From CAYJNO01 sp964371715 (GTDB lineage: Bacteria > Bacillota_I > Bacilli_A > Erysipelotrichales > Erysipelotrichaceae), in assembly GCA_964371715.1 (NCBI GenBank), contig CAYJNO010000003.1, positions 1-64,000 on the forward strand: a stretch of 64,000 nt of DNA, written 5' to 3'. The position numbers were made by a program, and so were the translations under genes. Positions 43,703 through 52,864 of this stretch are shown here, piece by piece. The notes below the pieces were generated by a model. That model did not search any database and was not told the DNA's origin. It saw only the letters and a program-made list of their open reading frames with translations. Numbering within the stretch: the first letter of the stretch is position 1; each line of letters starts with the position of its first letter.

Positions 43703-44544
43703 TAGATTATTACCTCACTATGTCTTGTAGCATGACAACTAATATTTACAGCAACTGGAAGTCCAGCAATATGTGTTGGATAATATTCAATATTAACTCC
43801 TAAAGCAGTAGTTTTCCCTTTTAAACCTGCTGGTCCAATATTTAAGCGATTTATTTCATCAAGACATTCTTGTTCTAATGCTTGATATTTATTATTTTCA
43901 TTATCTAAATCAATTTTTCGAAACAAAGCTTGCTTAGCAAGTAATGCAGCTTTTTCAAATGTACCACCAATACCTACTCCTACAACAATTGGAGGGCATG
44001 CATTTGGTCCTGCAAGTTTACAAGTTTCAATAATAAAGTCTTTTACTCCATTAACTCCATCGGCAGGTTTCAACATTTTAATTCGTGACATATTTTCAGA
44101 TCCAAATCCTTTTAGTGCAATATCAATCTTTACATTTTCTCCATCAACTATTTCATAATTTATAATTGCTGGTGTATTACTTAATGTATTTTTTCTTAAA
44201 AATATTGGATCATCAACAACACTGTTTCTTAGGTAAAAATCACTATATGCTCTTTTCACTCCTAGATTAATTGCATCCTTTAAATTACCATCTACAAAAT
44301 GAACTTCCTGCCCTATTTTTAAGTGAATAATTGCCATCCCTGTATCTTGACATAAAGGTATTCTTTTATCATAGGAAATTTTTTCATTTTCTATAAGTGT
44401 ATCTATGACTTCTAGTGCTAAAGCTTTTTCTTGTTTTTTACTTTTAATAAGTGCTTTTTTTATATCATTTGGATATTCAAATGCAATCTTACCAATAGTA
44501 TTATAAATACTTTCTTCAATAAGTTTAACGCTTAAATCTCTCAT
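43702..44544 (-). CDS. fumA: Class I fumarate hydratase, alpha subunit
   Basis: 280 aa. It contains the [4Fe-4S] cluster-binding region of class I fumarase: LCQDTGMAIIH, then the LAGPNACPPIVVGVGIGG segment with a conserved Cys, and a C-terminal Cys in NISCHATRH. The iron-sulfur cluster makes the enzyme oxygen-sensitive, in keeping with an anaerobe. It is first of the fumA-fumB-malic enzyme operon, with GAGG upstream. Confidence 0.9.
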   Translation of the reverse strand: MRDLSVKLIEESIYNTIGKIAFEYPNDIKKALIKSKKQEKALALEVIDTLIENEKISYDKRIPLCQDTGMAIIHLKIGQEVHFVDGNLKDAINLGVKRAYSDFYLRNSVVDDPIFLRKNTLSNTPAIINYEIVDGENVKIDIALKGFGSENMSRIKMLKPADGVNGVKDFIIETCKLAGPNACPPIVVGVGIGGTFEKAALLAKQALFRKIDLDNENNKYQALEQECLDEINRLNIGPAGLKGKTTALGVNIEYYPTHIAGLPVAVNISCHATRHSEVII

Positions 44545-44600
44545 TATTAATACCTCTTCATACTATTATATTCTATCATTTTTATTCTTCTCTTAATAGT

Positions 44601-44626
44601 AAAAAAGATGGTTTCCCATCTTTTTT
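44601..44626 (-). terminator. Terminator of the large surface-protein gene
   Basis: An 11-bp stem (AAAAAAGATGG with CCATCTTTTTT) and a 4-base loop directly after the stop codon. Confidence 0.85.
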
Positions 44627-44629
44627 AAA

Positions 44630-47600
44630 TTATGCTTGATCTACTTCTTCATATTTTTTTTCAGTATTATAGAAAAATATAGCTTGAGCGATTGCAATAA
44701 TAATCATCACAATAGTCCACATATCAACTAATACCATTTTTAAAGTTAAATCTTGTGTTAAAACAAATATAACAATCATTACTACTGCAGAAATAACATT
44801 TAATAATACATAATGTTTTTTACTATCTGTAACTTCATATTCATTTTCATCTTTTGATTTATTAAATCTACCAATGACAAATATTGCTGATACTAGAGAA
44901 ATAATCGCTAATATTAAGTTAACTAAAGACCAAGTGCCTTTTGCGAAAATTGTTTCTGGTGTATTTTCATCAGTAATATTTTCATCGTTATTATCACCAG
45001 TTTCTGGTGTTTGATTATCTTCAATAGCTAAATCATCTTCAACATCTGGTGTTGGCACAACTGTAGGCGTAATAGTTGGTACTACAGTTGGAATAATTGT
45101 TGGATTAACTGTTGGAATTGGTGTAGCAGTTGGTACTGGTGTAGTTACAGGATTTGTAATAACAGGAGCACTAACTACATTTACATCACCAAAGTTAACA
45201 GTAACTAAATAATTTGAATTAATAGTTCCATATTCTACACTATTTACAACAGGTACAATACCTGCTTCTGTAGTAAATGCTAAACCAATAATATCGATAT
45301 TATTTCGAATTAAGTTATTATTTAATCCATTAATTACAACATTAATTTCACCAAGGTCATCTTCATTGATTAATGCATTACCTTCAGCATAAGTTGTAAT
45401 GTTTGCAATACTACTTTCTAATAATTGACTTAATAATGAATCAGAAATTGTATTTCCTTGATTAATTGTTAAGTTTGGCACATTAATCGTTACATGTCTT
45501 GCTATAATTTCTAATGTGATAGTTAAATGAGCATCATTATGTCCAGGTTTTGTACCTTTAACATAGATATTTACAGTTCCTACATTTGTAATACCAAATG
45601 AAGTTAAATCAGTAATTTCAATTGTCATTTCAGCATCAGCATAATATTTATACTCGACACCAGTTAAGCTTTCCCCTAATTCATTATTTGCATCAAATAT
45701 TCCATCAAAAGTTAATAATTTACCATCATATACTTTTGTAACTACATTATCTTCTGTATTAGTAGCTTCAATATTTAACTCATAATTAACATATACTGCA
45801 TAATATGTTAATGGTTCTGTAACTGTTGTTGGTAATTTTTCTAAAACTTCACCACCTAAAGTTGATGACCATCCCATAAATCTTCTATCTTCCTTCACAA
45901 GTTCATTTATATTTTCTAATATTACAAGATTTGAATCATGTAAATAAGCTTCAGAACTAAGTGTTGTTGTTTCATAAATAAAGTCTACTTTATGAGTTAC
46001 TACTGCATATAATTTTGTAGTATCTTTAGTAATAACATCTACATCATTTCCACTTTCATCAACCCATTTAACAAATAATGTTGCATCTGTTGGATATGTA
46101 AGTGTAGAAATTGCAGGTTTATCACCTAATAATTCTACATTGTTTTCTAAATGAACAAATCCTGTATAGTCATAATATGTTACTTTAATTTCTTCAATAT
46201 AAATTGCATAGAAATTCATTTCACCTGTTACAACTAATTTACTGATTTCTTCATTTGATAATACTGCACCATTTTCATATGTAGACCACCCCATAAATCT
46301 GTGATCTTCTAATGTTGGTAGAGTTGTTGGTAATTCAACAGTATTATTTCTTACAATTTCAGTTGTATTAAATAACTCTGAATTTGAATAGAAGTTTACA
46401 TCATGAGAAACTACTGCATATAATTCAGTTATATCTTTTGAAATTAACTCAACATCATTTCCATCTTTATCAACCCATTTGATGAATTGTGTTCCCTCAG
46501 TTTCATAATCAACTGTTTTCATTGAAGGTGCATTTCCAACTATCTCATGTTTTTCATCTAATAGTTTACCATCAAAGTTAAAGTATGAAATAATTGGATG
46601 TTCTTTAAATACAGCTACAAATTTTGTTGGACCTGTAATTGTATAAGTTAAGATTGTTTCATCAACATATAGTGTTGTATCACCAGCTACTTGCCAGCCT
46701 AAGAAATCATTATTTTCTTTAGTTGGTTCAAATCCTGCTGCAAATGAATTTTCATTATGAATTACAAAACCATCTTTTTTAATAATTCCTTCAACTTCAA
46801 ACTCTACTTTATGTTCTACAACCTCATATAATTTTAAAGTATCTTTACTAATTGAATCAACATTTGTTGTTCCATTAGCTTCATTTGACCAATATAAGAA
46901 ATTAGTACCTTCACTGTTTATTGTTGTATAACTTGGTTTTGCACCTAATTCTTCTTTGATTGTGGTTAATAAATTTCCTTGATAATCATAGTATTCAATA
47001 TTAACACCTGAATATTCAGCTGTTATTTCAAATACTGTATCATTTGTTACGTATTCTTTATCTGTACTTAAGTTATCTAAGTTTAAATTATTATCTTTAA
47101 GATATTCACTAACTTCAAGATCACTTTCAATGATATCTTTTAAATCATTAGGAGATATCGTAGTGCCTTCTGTTAGAGTATCAACAATTACTGTATCAAT
47201 AATGTTACCTTCAGGATCTTTTACAATAATAGTAATTGTTCCTTCAGTATCAGTTTTATCATAATTAAATATAATTACATTTTCAGAATCTTTTAATTCT
47301 ACATATATTACATCATCACCCATTAATTCATAACCAGTAACATTTTTACCAATTATTGAAATTTCGGGAGATTTAGTTATGAATGTTTCAGTCTCTGAAA
47401 TTATTTCACCATTATATAAATATTGAACTTGATATGTATATACTTTTTCAATTGGTTTTGAATATGTAAATATCACAATATTATCTTTTTCTGAAATTGT
47501 AATTGTTTGAGTAGGCTTATCACTGATGTAATATCCAGCACTCCATCCTTTACTAATTAATTCATTAGAAGTTAAAGCACTTACAGTTACTTCAGAGTCA

Positions 47601-50125
47601 ATAGTTTGACCATTAACAACTTGTTCAAGTGTTATATTTGAAGCATCATCTCCTGCAAATTGATGAATTACAGTATAAGAAATATTTGGTGTTGGAATCC
47701 AATTAGCTTTTATAGTTACATCTTCAATTATATTAGAATTTAAACTAAATGCTTCACCATCATCCATAATGTTATTATCATTTAAATCATTATACCAACC
47801 AGCAAAGATATAGCCTGGTCTTGAAATTATATAATCTTCTAATTCACCAACTTTTTCCATATGAAGTATGTCTAAAGTAATTGTATTTTCATTAATTGAA
47901 GATATTGTATTTAATAATGTTCCCCCATTTGCACTTAATGTTACTTGATGAACTATTGGTGTCCATTTAGCGAATACCATTAATTCTCCATCGGTTGCAT
48001 GTTCTATTAAATCATTTGTGAAATCTACTTTTTGGTTGAAATACTCATCATAATACCAACCATCAAATGTATATCCATCTTTTGTTATCACAGTTGGTTC
48101 TTTTAAGCTTTCTCCAAAGCTACCTGTGTAAGTTAAATCAGTTAGTATTTCAGTTCCATTGTGATGAACGATATCATATTCAATACGATCATAATAGACA
48201 CTAAACACATTACCAGCTGTATTTTTATCAACATAATTTAGACCTTCAATAACTTTAGGATAGATACCCCATGAACTTTGTTGATGAATGATTTCACTAT
48301 ACGCATCACTTAAAACATATAGATTTCCATTATGATTGACTTTTATTACTTCATCATTGGCTATCTCTTCATCTGTAGCTTCAAAATATGCATTGTATAT
48401 ATTTTTATCATAATTACCATATATTAATTTAGCATTTCCATCTTTAGAGATTAAGTCTATCGTAAAGATATGTCTTGACGATACATTCGTGTATTCAACA
48501 CCATCTAATGCATCAATTCTCCAACCACTAACTGTTTTTCCACTACTTACAGTAACTTTAGATGGTTGAGGATAAATATCAGTTATATTTTGTCCTAATT
48601 TTGCTCTTAGTGTATATTCTCCACCACCCCAATAATAATAGGTTTTCCCATTAAAGTTGAATGTGTTTTTAGTATCACCATAAAATCTTAATGTATATAC
48701 TTTTAAAGTATAATAAACATTTACTGTAGTAGAACCATCACCAGCTATTACTATTTCAGTTTTTTGTGTGTCGTCCCAACTATAATTTGCATAGGTTTCA
48801 TATATTCCTTTATCTTCAAATTCCTCTTTTATTACAGGTAATAATGCTTTATCGATATCTGTAATAATATCACCTGTCTTTGCATTTAATTCAAATGAAC
48901 TATGAAAGTTGTAGTTTGTAGTATCATATAATTCAACTTCATCTGTATTTAAAGCTACACTTTGTAATGCATTTGGATCTTCAACCCAAACTACAACTTT
49001 ATATGTAGTATCTTTAGCAACCCATTTTGCATTTACATTTACATCATGAGCTGGCATTGTTGTGATTGTTGTGTCAAAACCATCAAACACATAACCATCT
49101 CTTGATGCTGTTGTTGGTAAAGAAACATTAGCTCCATATTTTATATGCATTGGAGGAATATATTCACCACCGCCTGTATTAAAAATAACAAAGTATGAAT
49201 TTCTTGAGTACTCAATAATAATTTTTGTACTACCATCTTCATTAATAATTGCTTGTTTAATAGATTGATCAGCTAGAAAACCTTCAACTTCTTTAGATGT
49301 TGCACTTGTTAATTCATTTGTATTACCTACAAAAGTCTCAGTTAAGCTTTCATCAGCAACAAAGTTTCCATCTAATCCTTCGAAATGATGTTCAACAACA
49401 TATGAAGCTTCTTTAGTTGTACTTACTGTATAAGTTACAATAGTTTCAGTTACTGTATCTTTACTTAATGTAACAGTATTAATATCAGCTATTGCACCTA
49501 TAATTGCCGGAGAAACTACTTCTTTAGTTTCTGATTCTAATAATGTTACGTGATATGTTGGATATGCTACTGTACCATCAGCATATTGATATTTAATAGT
49601 ATAATCGATCGATGCTTCATCACTAATATTTACTGCATAAAGATTTACCTCTTTAACAACAAATGGTTCAACAGTTAGTTCTTCATCACTATACTCAACA
49701 TTTACTAAATCTAAATCTGCCTTTTCATTACTATCTAATGAATAAGACCAATATCTATGATTTGGATTTAAGCTTGGTGTAGGATTACCATCTAAATCTA
49801 CTAAAGGATATACTACTCCTCCACCTGTATAAAATGGAACATTTTCAATGATTAAACTATTATTGTCATCATAAAAGTTAACATAGAATAAAACTCTTGA
49901 ATCATTTCCTTCCATTGTTTTTGGCATTAGTCCAAAATAAGATGCAAATATATCTTGTTCATTTTCACCTTCTTTTTGACTAGTCGTTTCTTCTGTAGTA
50001 TTTGCTTTTGAACTTAAATCTTCAGCTAATATATTACTTTGAAATTGTGTTAGCAATAAAGCTAAAATTAAAAAGCTTAACAAAAACTTTTTAAAAAATA
50101 TTCTCATAAAATTATCAGATATCAT
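44630..50125 (-). CDS. Giant repeat-rich, membrane-anchored surface protein
   Basis: 1831 aa from the ATG at 50125, preceded by AAAGGAG; a GTG at 50149 is less likely. A signal peptide (about 8-34) leads to an extracellular part made of beta-rich modules. These are MucBP-like stretches (about 175-305 and 815-955) and InlB/Listeria-Bacteroides-type repeats ending in G-W or K-W (about 311-368, 650-721, 726-809). Three tandem 136-residue units follow (1041-1176, 1177-1312, 1313-1448), then a YDG/MBG-like domain (about 1449-1545). A Pro/Thr spacer (about 1655-1695) precedes three hydrophobic spans (about 1731-1753, 1771-1790, 1798-1819). There is no LPXTG motif, so it is held by membrane spans and not by sortase. 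The likely role is adhesion or host-polymer contact (inference). It is monocistronic, with a long AT-rich control region. Confidence 0.85.
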   Translation of the reverse strand: MISDNFMRIFFKKFLLSFLILALLLTQFQSNILAEDLSSKANTTEETTSQKEGENEQDIFASYFGLMPKTMEGNDSRVLFYVNFYDDNNSLIIENVPFYTGGGVVYPLVDLDGNPTPSLNPNHRYWSYSLDSNEKADLDLVNVEYSDEELTVEPFVVKEVNLYAVNISDEASIDYTIKYQYADGTVAYPTYHVTLLESETKEVVSPAIIGAIADINTVTLSKDTVTETIVTYTVSTTKEASYVVEHHFEGLDGNFVADESLTETFVGNTNELTSATSKEVEGFLADQSIKQAIINEDGSTKIIIEYSRNSYFVIFNTGGGEYIPPMHIKYGANVSLPTTASRDGYVFDGFDTTITTMPAHDVNVNAKWVAKDTTYKVVVWVEDPNALQSVALNTDEVELYDTTNYNFHSSFELNAKTGDIITDIDKALLPVIKEEFEDKGIYETYANYSWDDTQKTEIVIAGDGSTTVNVYYTLKVYTLRFYGDTKNTFNFNGKTYYYWGGGEYTLRAKLGQNITDIYPQPSKVTVSSGKTVSGWRIDALDGVEYTNVSSRHIFTIDLISKDGNAKLIYGNYDKNIYNAYFEATDEEIANDEVIKVNHNGNLYVLSDAYSEIIHQQSSWGIYPKVIEGLNYVDKNTAGNVFSVYYDRIEYDIVHHNGTEILTDLTYTGSFGESLKEPTVITKDGYTFDGWYYDEYFNQKVDFTNDLIEHATDGELMVFAKWTPIVHQVTLSANGGTLLNTISSINENTITLDILHMEKVGELEDYIISRPGYIFAGWYNDLNDNNIMDDGEAFSLNSNIIEDVTIKANWIPTPNISYTVIHQFAGDDASNITLEQVVNGQTIDSEVTVSALTSNELISKGWSAGYYISDKPTQTITISEKDNIVIFTYSKPIEKVYTYQVQYLYNGEIISETETFITKSPEISIIGKNVTGYELMGDDVIYVELKDSENVIIFNYDKTDTEGTITIIVKDPEGNIIDTVIVDTLTEGTTISPNDLKDIIESDLEVSEYLKDNNLNLDNLSTDKEYVTNDTVFEITAEYSGVNIEYYDYQGNLLTTIKEELGAKPSYTTINSEGTNFLYWSNEANGTTNVDSISKDTLKLYEVVEHKVEFEVEGIIKKDGFVIHNENSFAAGFEPTKENNDFLGWQVAGDTTLYVDETILTYTITGPTKFVAVFKEHPIISYFNFDGKLLDEKHEIVGNAPSMKTVDYETEGTQFIKWVDKDGNDVELISKDITELYAVVSHDVNFYSNSELFNTTEIVRNNTVELPTTLPTLEDHRFMGWSTYENGAVLSNEEISKLVVTGEMNFYAIYIEEIKVTYYDYTGFVHLENNVELLGDKPAISTLTYPTDATLFVKWVDESGNDVDVITKDTTKLYAVVTHKVDFIYETTTLSSEAYLHDSNLVILENINELVKEDRRFMGWSSTLGGEVLEKLPTTVTEPLTYYAVYVNYELNIEATNTEDNVVTKVYDGKLLTFDGIFDANNELGESLTGVEYKYYADAEMTIEITDLTSFGITNVGTVNIYVKGTKPGHNDAHLTITLEIIARHVTINVPNLTINQGNTISDSLLSQLLESSIANITTYAEGNALINEDDLGEINVVINGLNNNLIRNNIDIIGLAFTTEAGIVPVVNSVEYGTINSNYLVTVNFGDVNVVSAPVITNPVTTPVPTATPIPTVNPTIIPTVVPTITPTVVPTPDVEDDLAIEDNQTPETGDNNDENITDENTPETIFAKGTWSLVNLILAIISLVSAIFVIGRFNKSKDENEYEVTDSKKHYVLLNVISAVVMIVIFVLTQDLTLKMVLVDMWTIVMIIIAIAQAIFFYNTEKKYEEVDQA
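45782..47005 (-). repeat. Three tandem 408-bp (136-residue) coding repeats
   Basis: Units at 46598-47005, 46190-46597 and 45782-46189 inside the surface-protein gene. Each begins with a Y-Y-D-Y/F-N-F-D type strand, then ends half-units with K-L-Y-x-V-V and F-M-G-W style segments; each unit contains two InlB-like halves. Units 2 and 3 are clearly more alike than unit 1. The period is exactly 136 residues in my count. Confidence 0.75.
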
Positions 50126-50181
50126 TATACTTTTCTCCTTTGTTGGCACTAAATTTATATTTTTAAATTTAAGACTAAGTA

Positions 50182-50210
50182 ATTTTACAAAAATATAAAT
50201 TTAATTGCAA
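50182..50210 (-). promoter_or_regulatory. Promoter of the surface-protein gene
   Basis: On the minus strand, TTGCAA (50205-50210) and TAAAAT (50182-50187), spacer 17, leaving a leader of about 50 bases. Confidence 0.5.
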
Positions 50211-50220
50211 ACCCAATTTT

Positions 50221-50258
50221 TATACAAAATTTCTTCAAATTTGTATAAAAGTATACAA
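50221..50258. promoter_or_regulatory. Cluster of three TATACAA/TTGTATA half-sites
   Basis: TATACAA (50221-50227), TTGTATA (50241-50247) and TATACAA (50252-50258). The last two form a perfect palindrome with a 4-base spacer, and the first two form an outward-spaced pair with 8-bp arms. It lies directly upstream of the promoter -35, a typical place for a regulator. The protein is unknown. Confidence 0.45.
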
Positions 50259-50286
50259 CTTTATTACTCAAGTGTAATAGTGTATA

Positions 50287-50300
50287 TGAAAGCGCTTTAT
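50287..50300. promoter_or_regulatory. cre-like operator upstream of the surface-protein gene
   Basis: TGAAAGCGCTTTAT with the palindromic core AAAGCGCTTT matches the catabolite-responsive element outline TGWAANCGNTNWCA except at the last two bases. Such sites bind CcpA or related LacI-family proteins. It lies about 80 bases upstream of the proposed -35 box. Confidence 0.55.
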
Positions 50301-50478
50301 ATGTAATATAGCAGTATTAAATTTACTTGAAAAAATTTACCAATAATTTATAAAAAAATTTTGCATTTTTTTTATAAATTATTGTTATTTTAATCAATAT
50401 TTTGATATTAATTATAAATTTTTTTTAGTTAGAAAATTTAATAAGCAAATTCCTTTACACAAAAATTAGAAATATAAA

Positions 50479-50537
50479 AACACTTTTAAGCATTTCTTAC
50501 AATAATATAATTTACTATAAGAAAGAATAAAAGTGTT
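50479..50537 (-). terminator. Two-tier hairpin terminator of ftsK
   Basis: Outer arms AACACTTTTA and TAAAAGTGTT (50479-50488 and 50528-50537) enclose inner arms TTTCTTA and TAAGAAA (50493-50499 and 50518-50524). A T run follows on the minus strand. It lies 16 bases after the ftsK stop codon. Confidence 0.7.
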
Positions 50538-50552
50538 AATTTATTGTTATTT

Positions 50553-52856
50553 TTAGATGTTACTATCTTCTTTTTTTATATAAACATCACGTGGTTTTGA
50601 ACCATTTACTGGTCCAATTATACCTCGTTCTTCAAGTAGATCAATCATTCTAGCAGCCCTATTATATCCAATACCAAATCTTCTTTGGATTAAAGATGTA
50701 CTAGCTTTTTGTTGTTCTATAATATAGGATTTAATTTCATCATATAAAGGATCTTCTGAAGATGACATTACTGCTGTATCTTCATTTGATGTTATTCCTT
50801 CAAGTCTAATAAATGCATCTTCATAGAATGGTAGTCCTTGTGTTTTAACAAAATCTGTTACTCTTTTAACTTCATTATCTGTTACATAAACACCCTGACA
50901 TCTAATTGCTCCAGGTTCACCAATTGGTAAGTATAACATGTCTCCATTACCAAGTAATCTTTCTGCACCTATACTATCAAGTATCGTTCTAGAATCAATA
51001 CCACTAGCTACAGAGAAAGCAATTCTTGAAGGTATATTAGATTTAATTATCCCTGTAATAACATCAGTTGATGGTCTTTGTGTTGCTACAATTAAATGAA
51101 TACCACTTGCCCTTGCAAGCTGGGTAATTCTTTGAATACTCATTTCAACATCCTTACCAGCTATTGCCATTAAGTCTGCTAATTCATCAATGATAACAAC
51201 TACATATGGCATTACTTTTAAATTTTCTTCAGGATAATCTTTTCGTTTTTCATTATATGCCTCAATATTTCTTACTCCAGCTTTAGCAAATAAATCAAAT
51301 CTTTCATCCATCATATTTACCACTACTTTTAAAGCATTGCTTGCTTCATTTGCATCTGATATTACAGGACCCATTAAATGAGGGATTTGATGATATGGAG
51401 TAAATTCAACCTTTTTAGGGTCTATTAATAATAATTTAACTTCATCAGGTTTTGTTCTTAATAAGATAGACATAATAATTGAGTTCATACATACAGATTT
51501 ACCTGAACCTGTTGCTCCAGCTATTAATAAGTGAGGCATTTTATTTAACTCACAATATACTGGCTCCCCTAATAAGTCTTTACCTAAAACTAATAATAAT
51601 TTATTATTAACTTTATTTGCTGGTATCTTATCAAAAATATCTTTCATTTTAACTGCAATCGATTCTACATTAGGAATTTCTACTCCAACTGCATTTCTTC
51701 CTGAAATTGGTGCTTCTATTCTTATATCTTTTGCTGCTAATTCCATTTTAATATTATCTTGAATATTATTAATTTTACTTACTTTAACACTACTATCAGG
51801 TTTTAATTCAAATTTAGTAACTGATGGCCCAATATGAGTAGCAATCAAATTCGAATTAATTCCAAAATTACCTAATATTTCTATTAATTTAGCACCTTTA
51901 ATCTTCGCTGATGCTTCATTTGCTCCTGATTTACTTACAGTACTTCTAGGATCTAATAAACTTGTATTCGGTAGTTTATATGTTTTGAAGTCATAGTTTT
52001 TTGTAACAACTTTAATTTCTTTATTTGTATTATTATTTACTGTTACTTCTTCTATATTTTCTACTTCATTAACTTCACTACTTACTGTATCGACTGCAAC
52101 TTTATGCACATCAATAAATACACCAGATGATTTATTACTATTTGTACTTGGTTTATTTTCTCCAATTGAAGCATATGCTTCTTGTTTAACTAATGCTTTC
52201 TCTTTTTCAATATTTTTTAATTCTTCTTCAGCATCTTTTATTTCTTGTAGTTTTCTTTCAGCTTTTTTAATTTCATTTTGTTCCTTCATATTTGCAACTT
52301 TACGAGAAGAAACATGATACATTTTCTGATAGGTTTGAATTGAAATCAATAGTAACATAGCTCCAACAAATAATAATATAGCTAATACTATACTTCCCTC
52401 TTTTGCAAATAGTGTTGAAGATACTGCATATAATAATACACCAATAATACCGCCATCAAACTCAACATTAACATTATCAAAATAACCACCTGTAATAGTA
52501 GGTATTTCTTTAAAATAAGCCATAATTGAATCAAAACCTACAGCGGCTTCACTATTACCAAATGGAATTGAGAAGAATAATATTATTGCAACATTTAGCA
52601 TGATATAACCACTAATCTTCTTAGGTGTTAATTTTGTTTTAACACTACTAAATATTGAAAATAAGCAAATCAATATAATACATATCATTGGCGCAATAAA
52701 TACGTCTCCAAATAATAATAGCATTAAATATCTAATAAAATTACCAACTATACCTAAATTAAATGCTGCAAGTCCTGTTAAACAAATAATACCAATTGCT
52801 ATTAGAATATTAACTAACTTATCATCATTTTTCTTTTTCGCTTTAGCTTTTGCCAT
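50553..52856 (-). CDS. ftsK: DNA translocase FtsK/SpoIIIE
   Basis: 767 aa. Four membrane spans (about 14-35, 37-65, 78-98, 150-172), a charged coiled linker (about 185-290), and the motor with Walker A AGATGSGKS (about 438-446) and Walker B VVIIDELADLMA. A C-terminal gamma winged helix (about 700-760) has SLIQRRFGIGYNRAARMID. It pumps chromosomal DNA through the septum. It is preceded by the RNase J2-like gene, 8 bases away, as in Bacillus where rnjB neighbours spoIIIE. Confidence 0.96.
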   Translation of the reverse strand: MAKAKAKKKNDDKLVNILIAIGIICLTGLAAFNLGIVGNFIRYLMLLLFGDVFIAPMICIILICLFSIFSSVKTKLTPKKISGYIMLNVAIILFFSIPFGNSEAAVGFDSIMAYFKEIPTITGGYFDNVNVEFDGGIIGVLLYAVSSTLFAKEGSIVLAILLFVGAMLLLISIQTYQKMYHVSSRKVANMKEQNEIKKAERKLQEIKDAEEELKNIEKEKALVKQEAYASIGENKPSTNSNKSSGVFIDVHKVAVDTVSSEVNEVENIEEVTVNNNTNKEIKVVTKNYDFKTYKLPNTSLLDPRSTVSKSGANEASAKIKGAKLIEILGNFGINSNLIATHIGPSVTKFELKPDSSVKVSKINNIQDNIKMELAAKDIRIEAPISGRNAVGVEIPNVESIAVKMKDIFDKIPANKVNNKLLLVLGKDLLGEPVYCELNKMPHLLIAGATGSGKSVCMNSIIMSILLRTKPDEVKLLLIDPKKVEFTPYHQIPHLMGPVISDANEASNALKVVVNMMDERFDLFAKAGVRNIEAYNEKRKDYPEENLKVMPYVVVIIDELADLMAIAGKDVEMSIQRITQLARASGIHLIVATQRPSTDVITGIIKSNIPSRIAFSVASGIDSRTILDSIGAERLLGNGDMLYLPIGEPGAIRCQGVYVTDNEVKRVTDFVKTQGLPFYEDAFIRLEGITSNEDTAVMSSSEDPLYDEIKSYIIEQQKASTSLIQRRFGIGYNRAARMIDLLEERGIIGPVNGSKPRDVYIKKEDSNI

Positions 52857-52864
52857 ATTACCTC

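Larger units (their letters stand above)
50126..50552 (-). other. Long AT-rich control region between ftsK and the surface-protein gene
   Basis: About 430 bases without a gene. From the ftsK side it holds the ftsK terminator (50479-50537), a plain AT-rich stretch with no reading frame I trust (50301-50478), a cre-like box (50287-50300), three TTGTATA/TATACAA half-sites (50221-50258), the promoter (50182-50210) and the ribosome site. Confidence 0.7.

Noticed and set aside
44630..50125. LPXTG sortase anchor on the surface protein
   Set aside because: The TPETG stretch is not followed by a single span and basic tail; three spans and charged loops follow instead.
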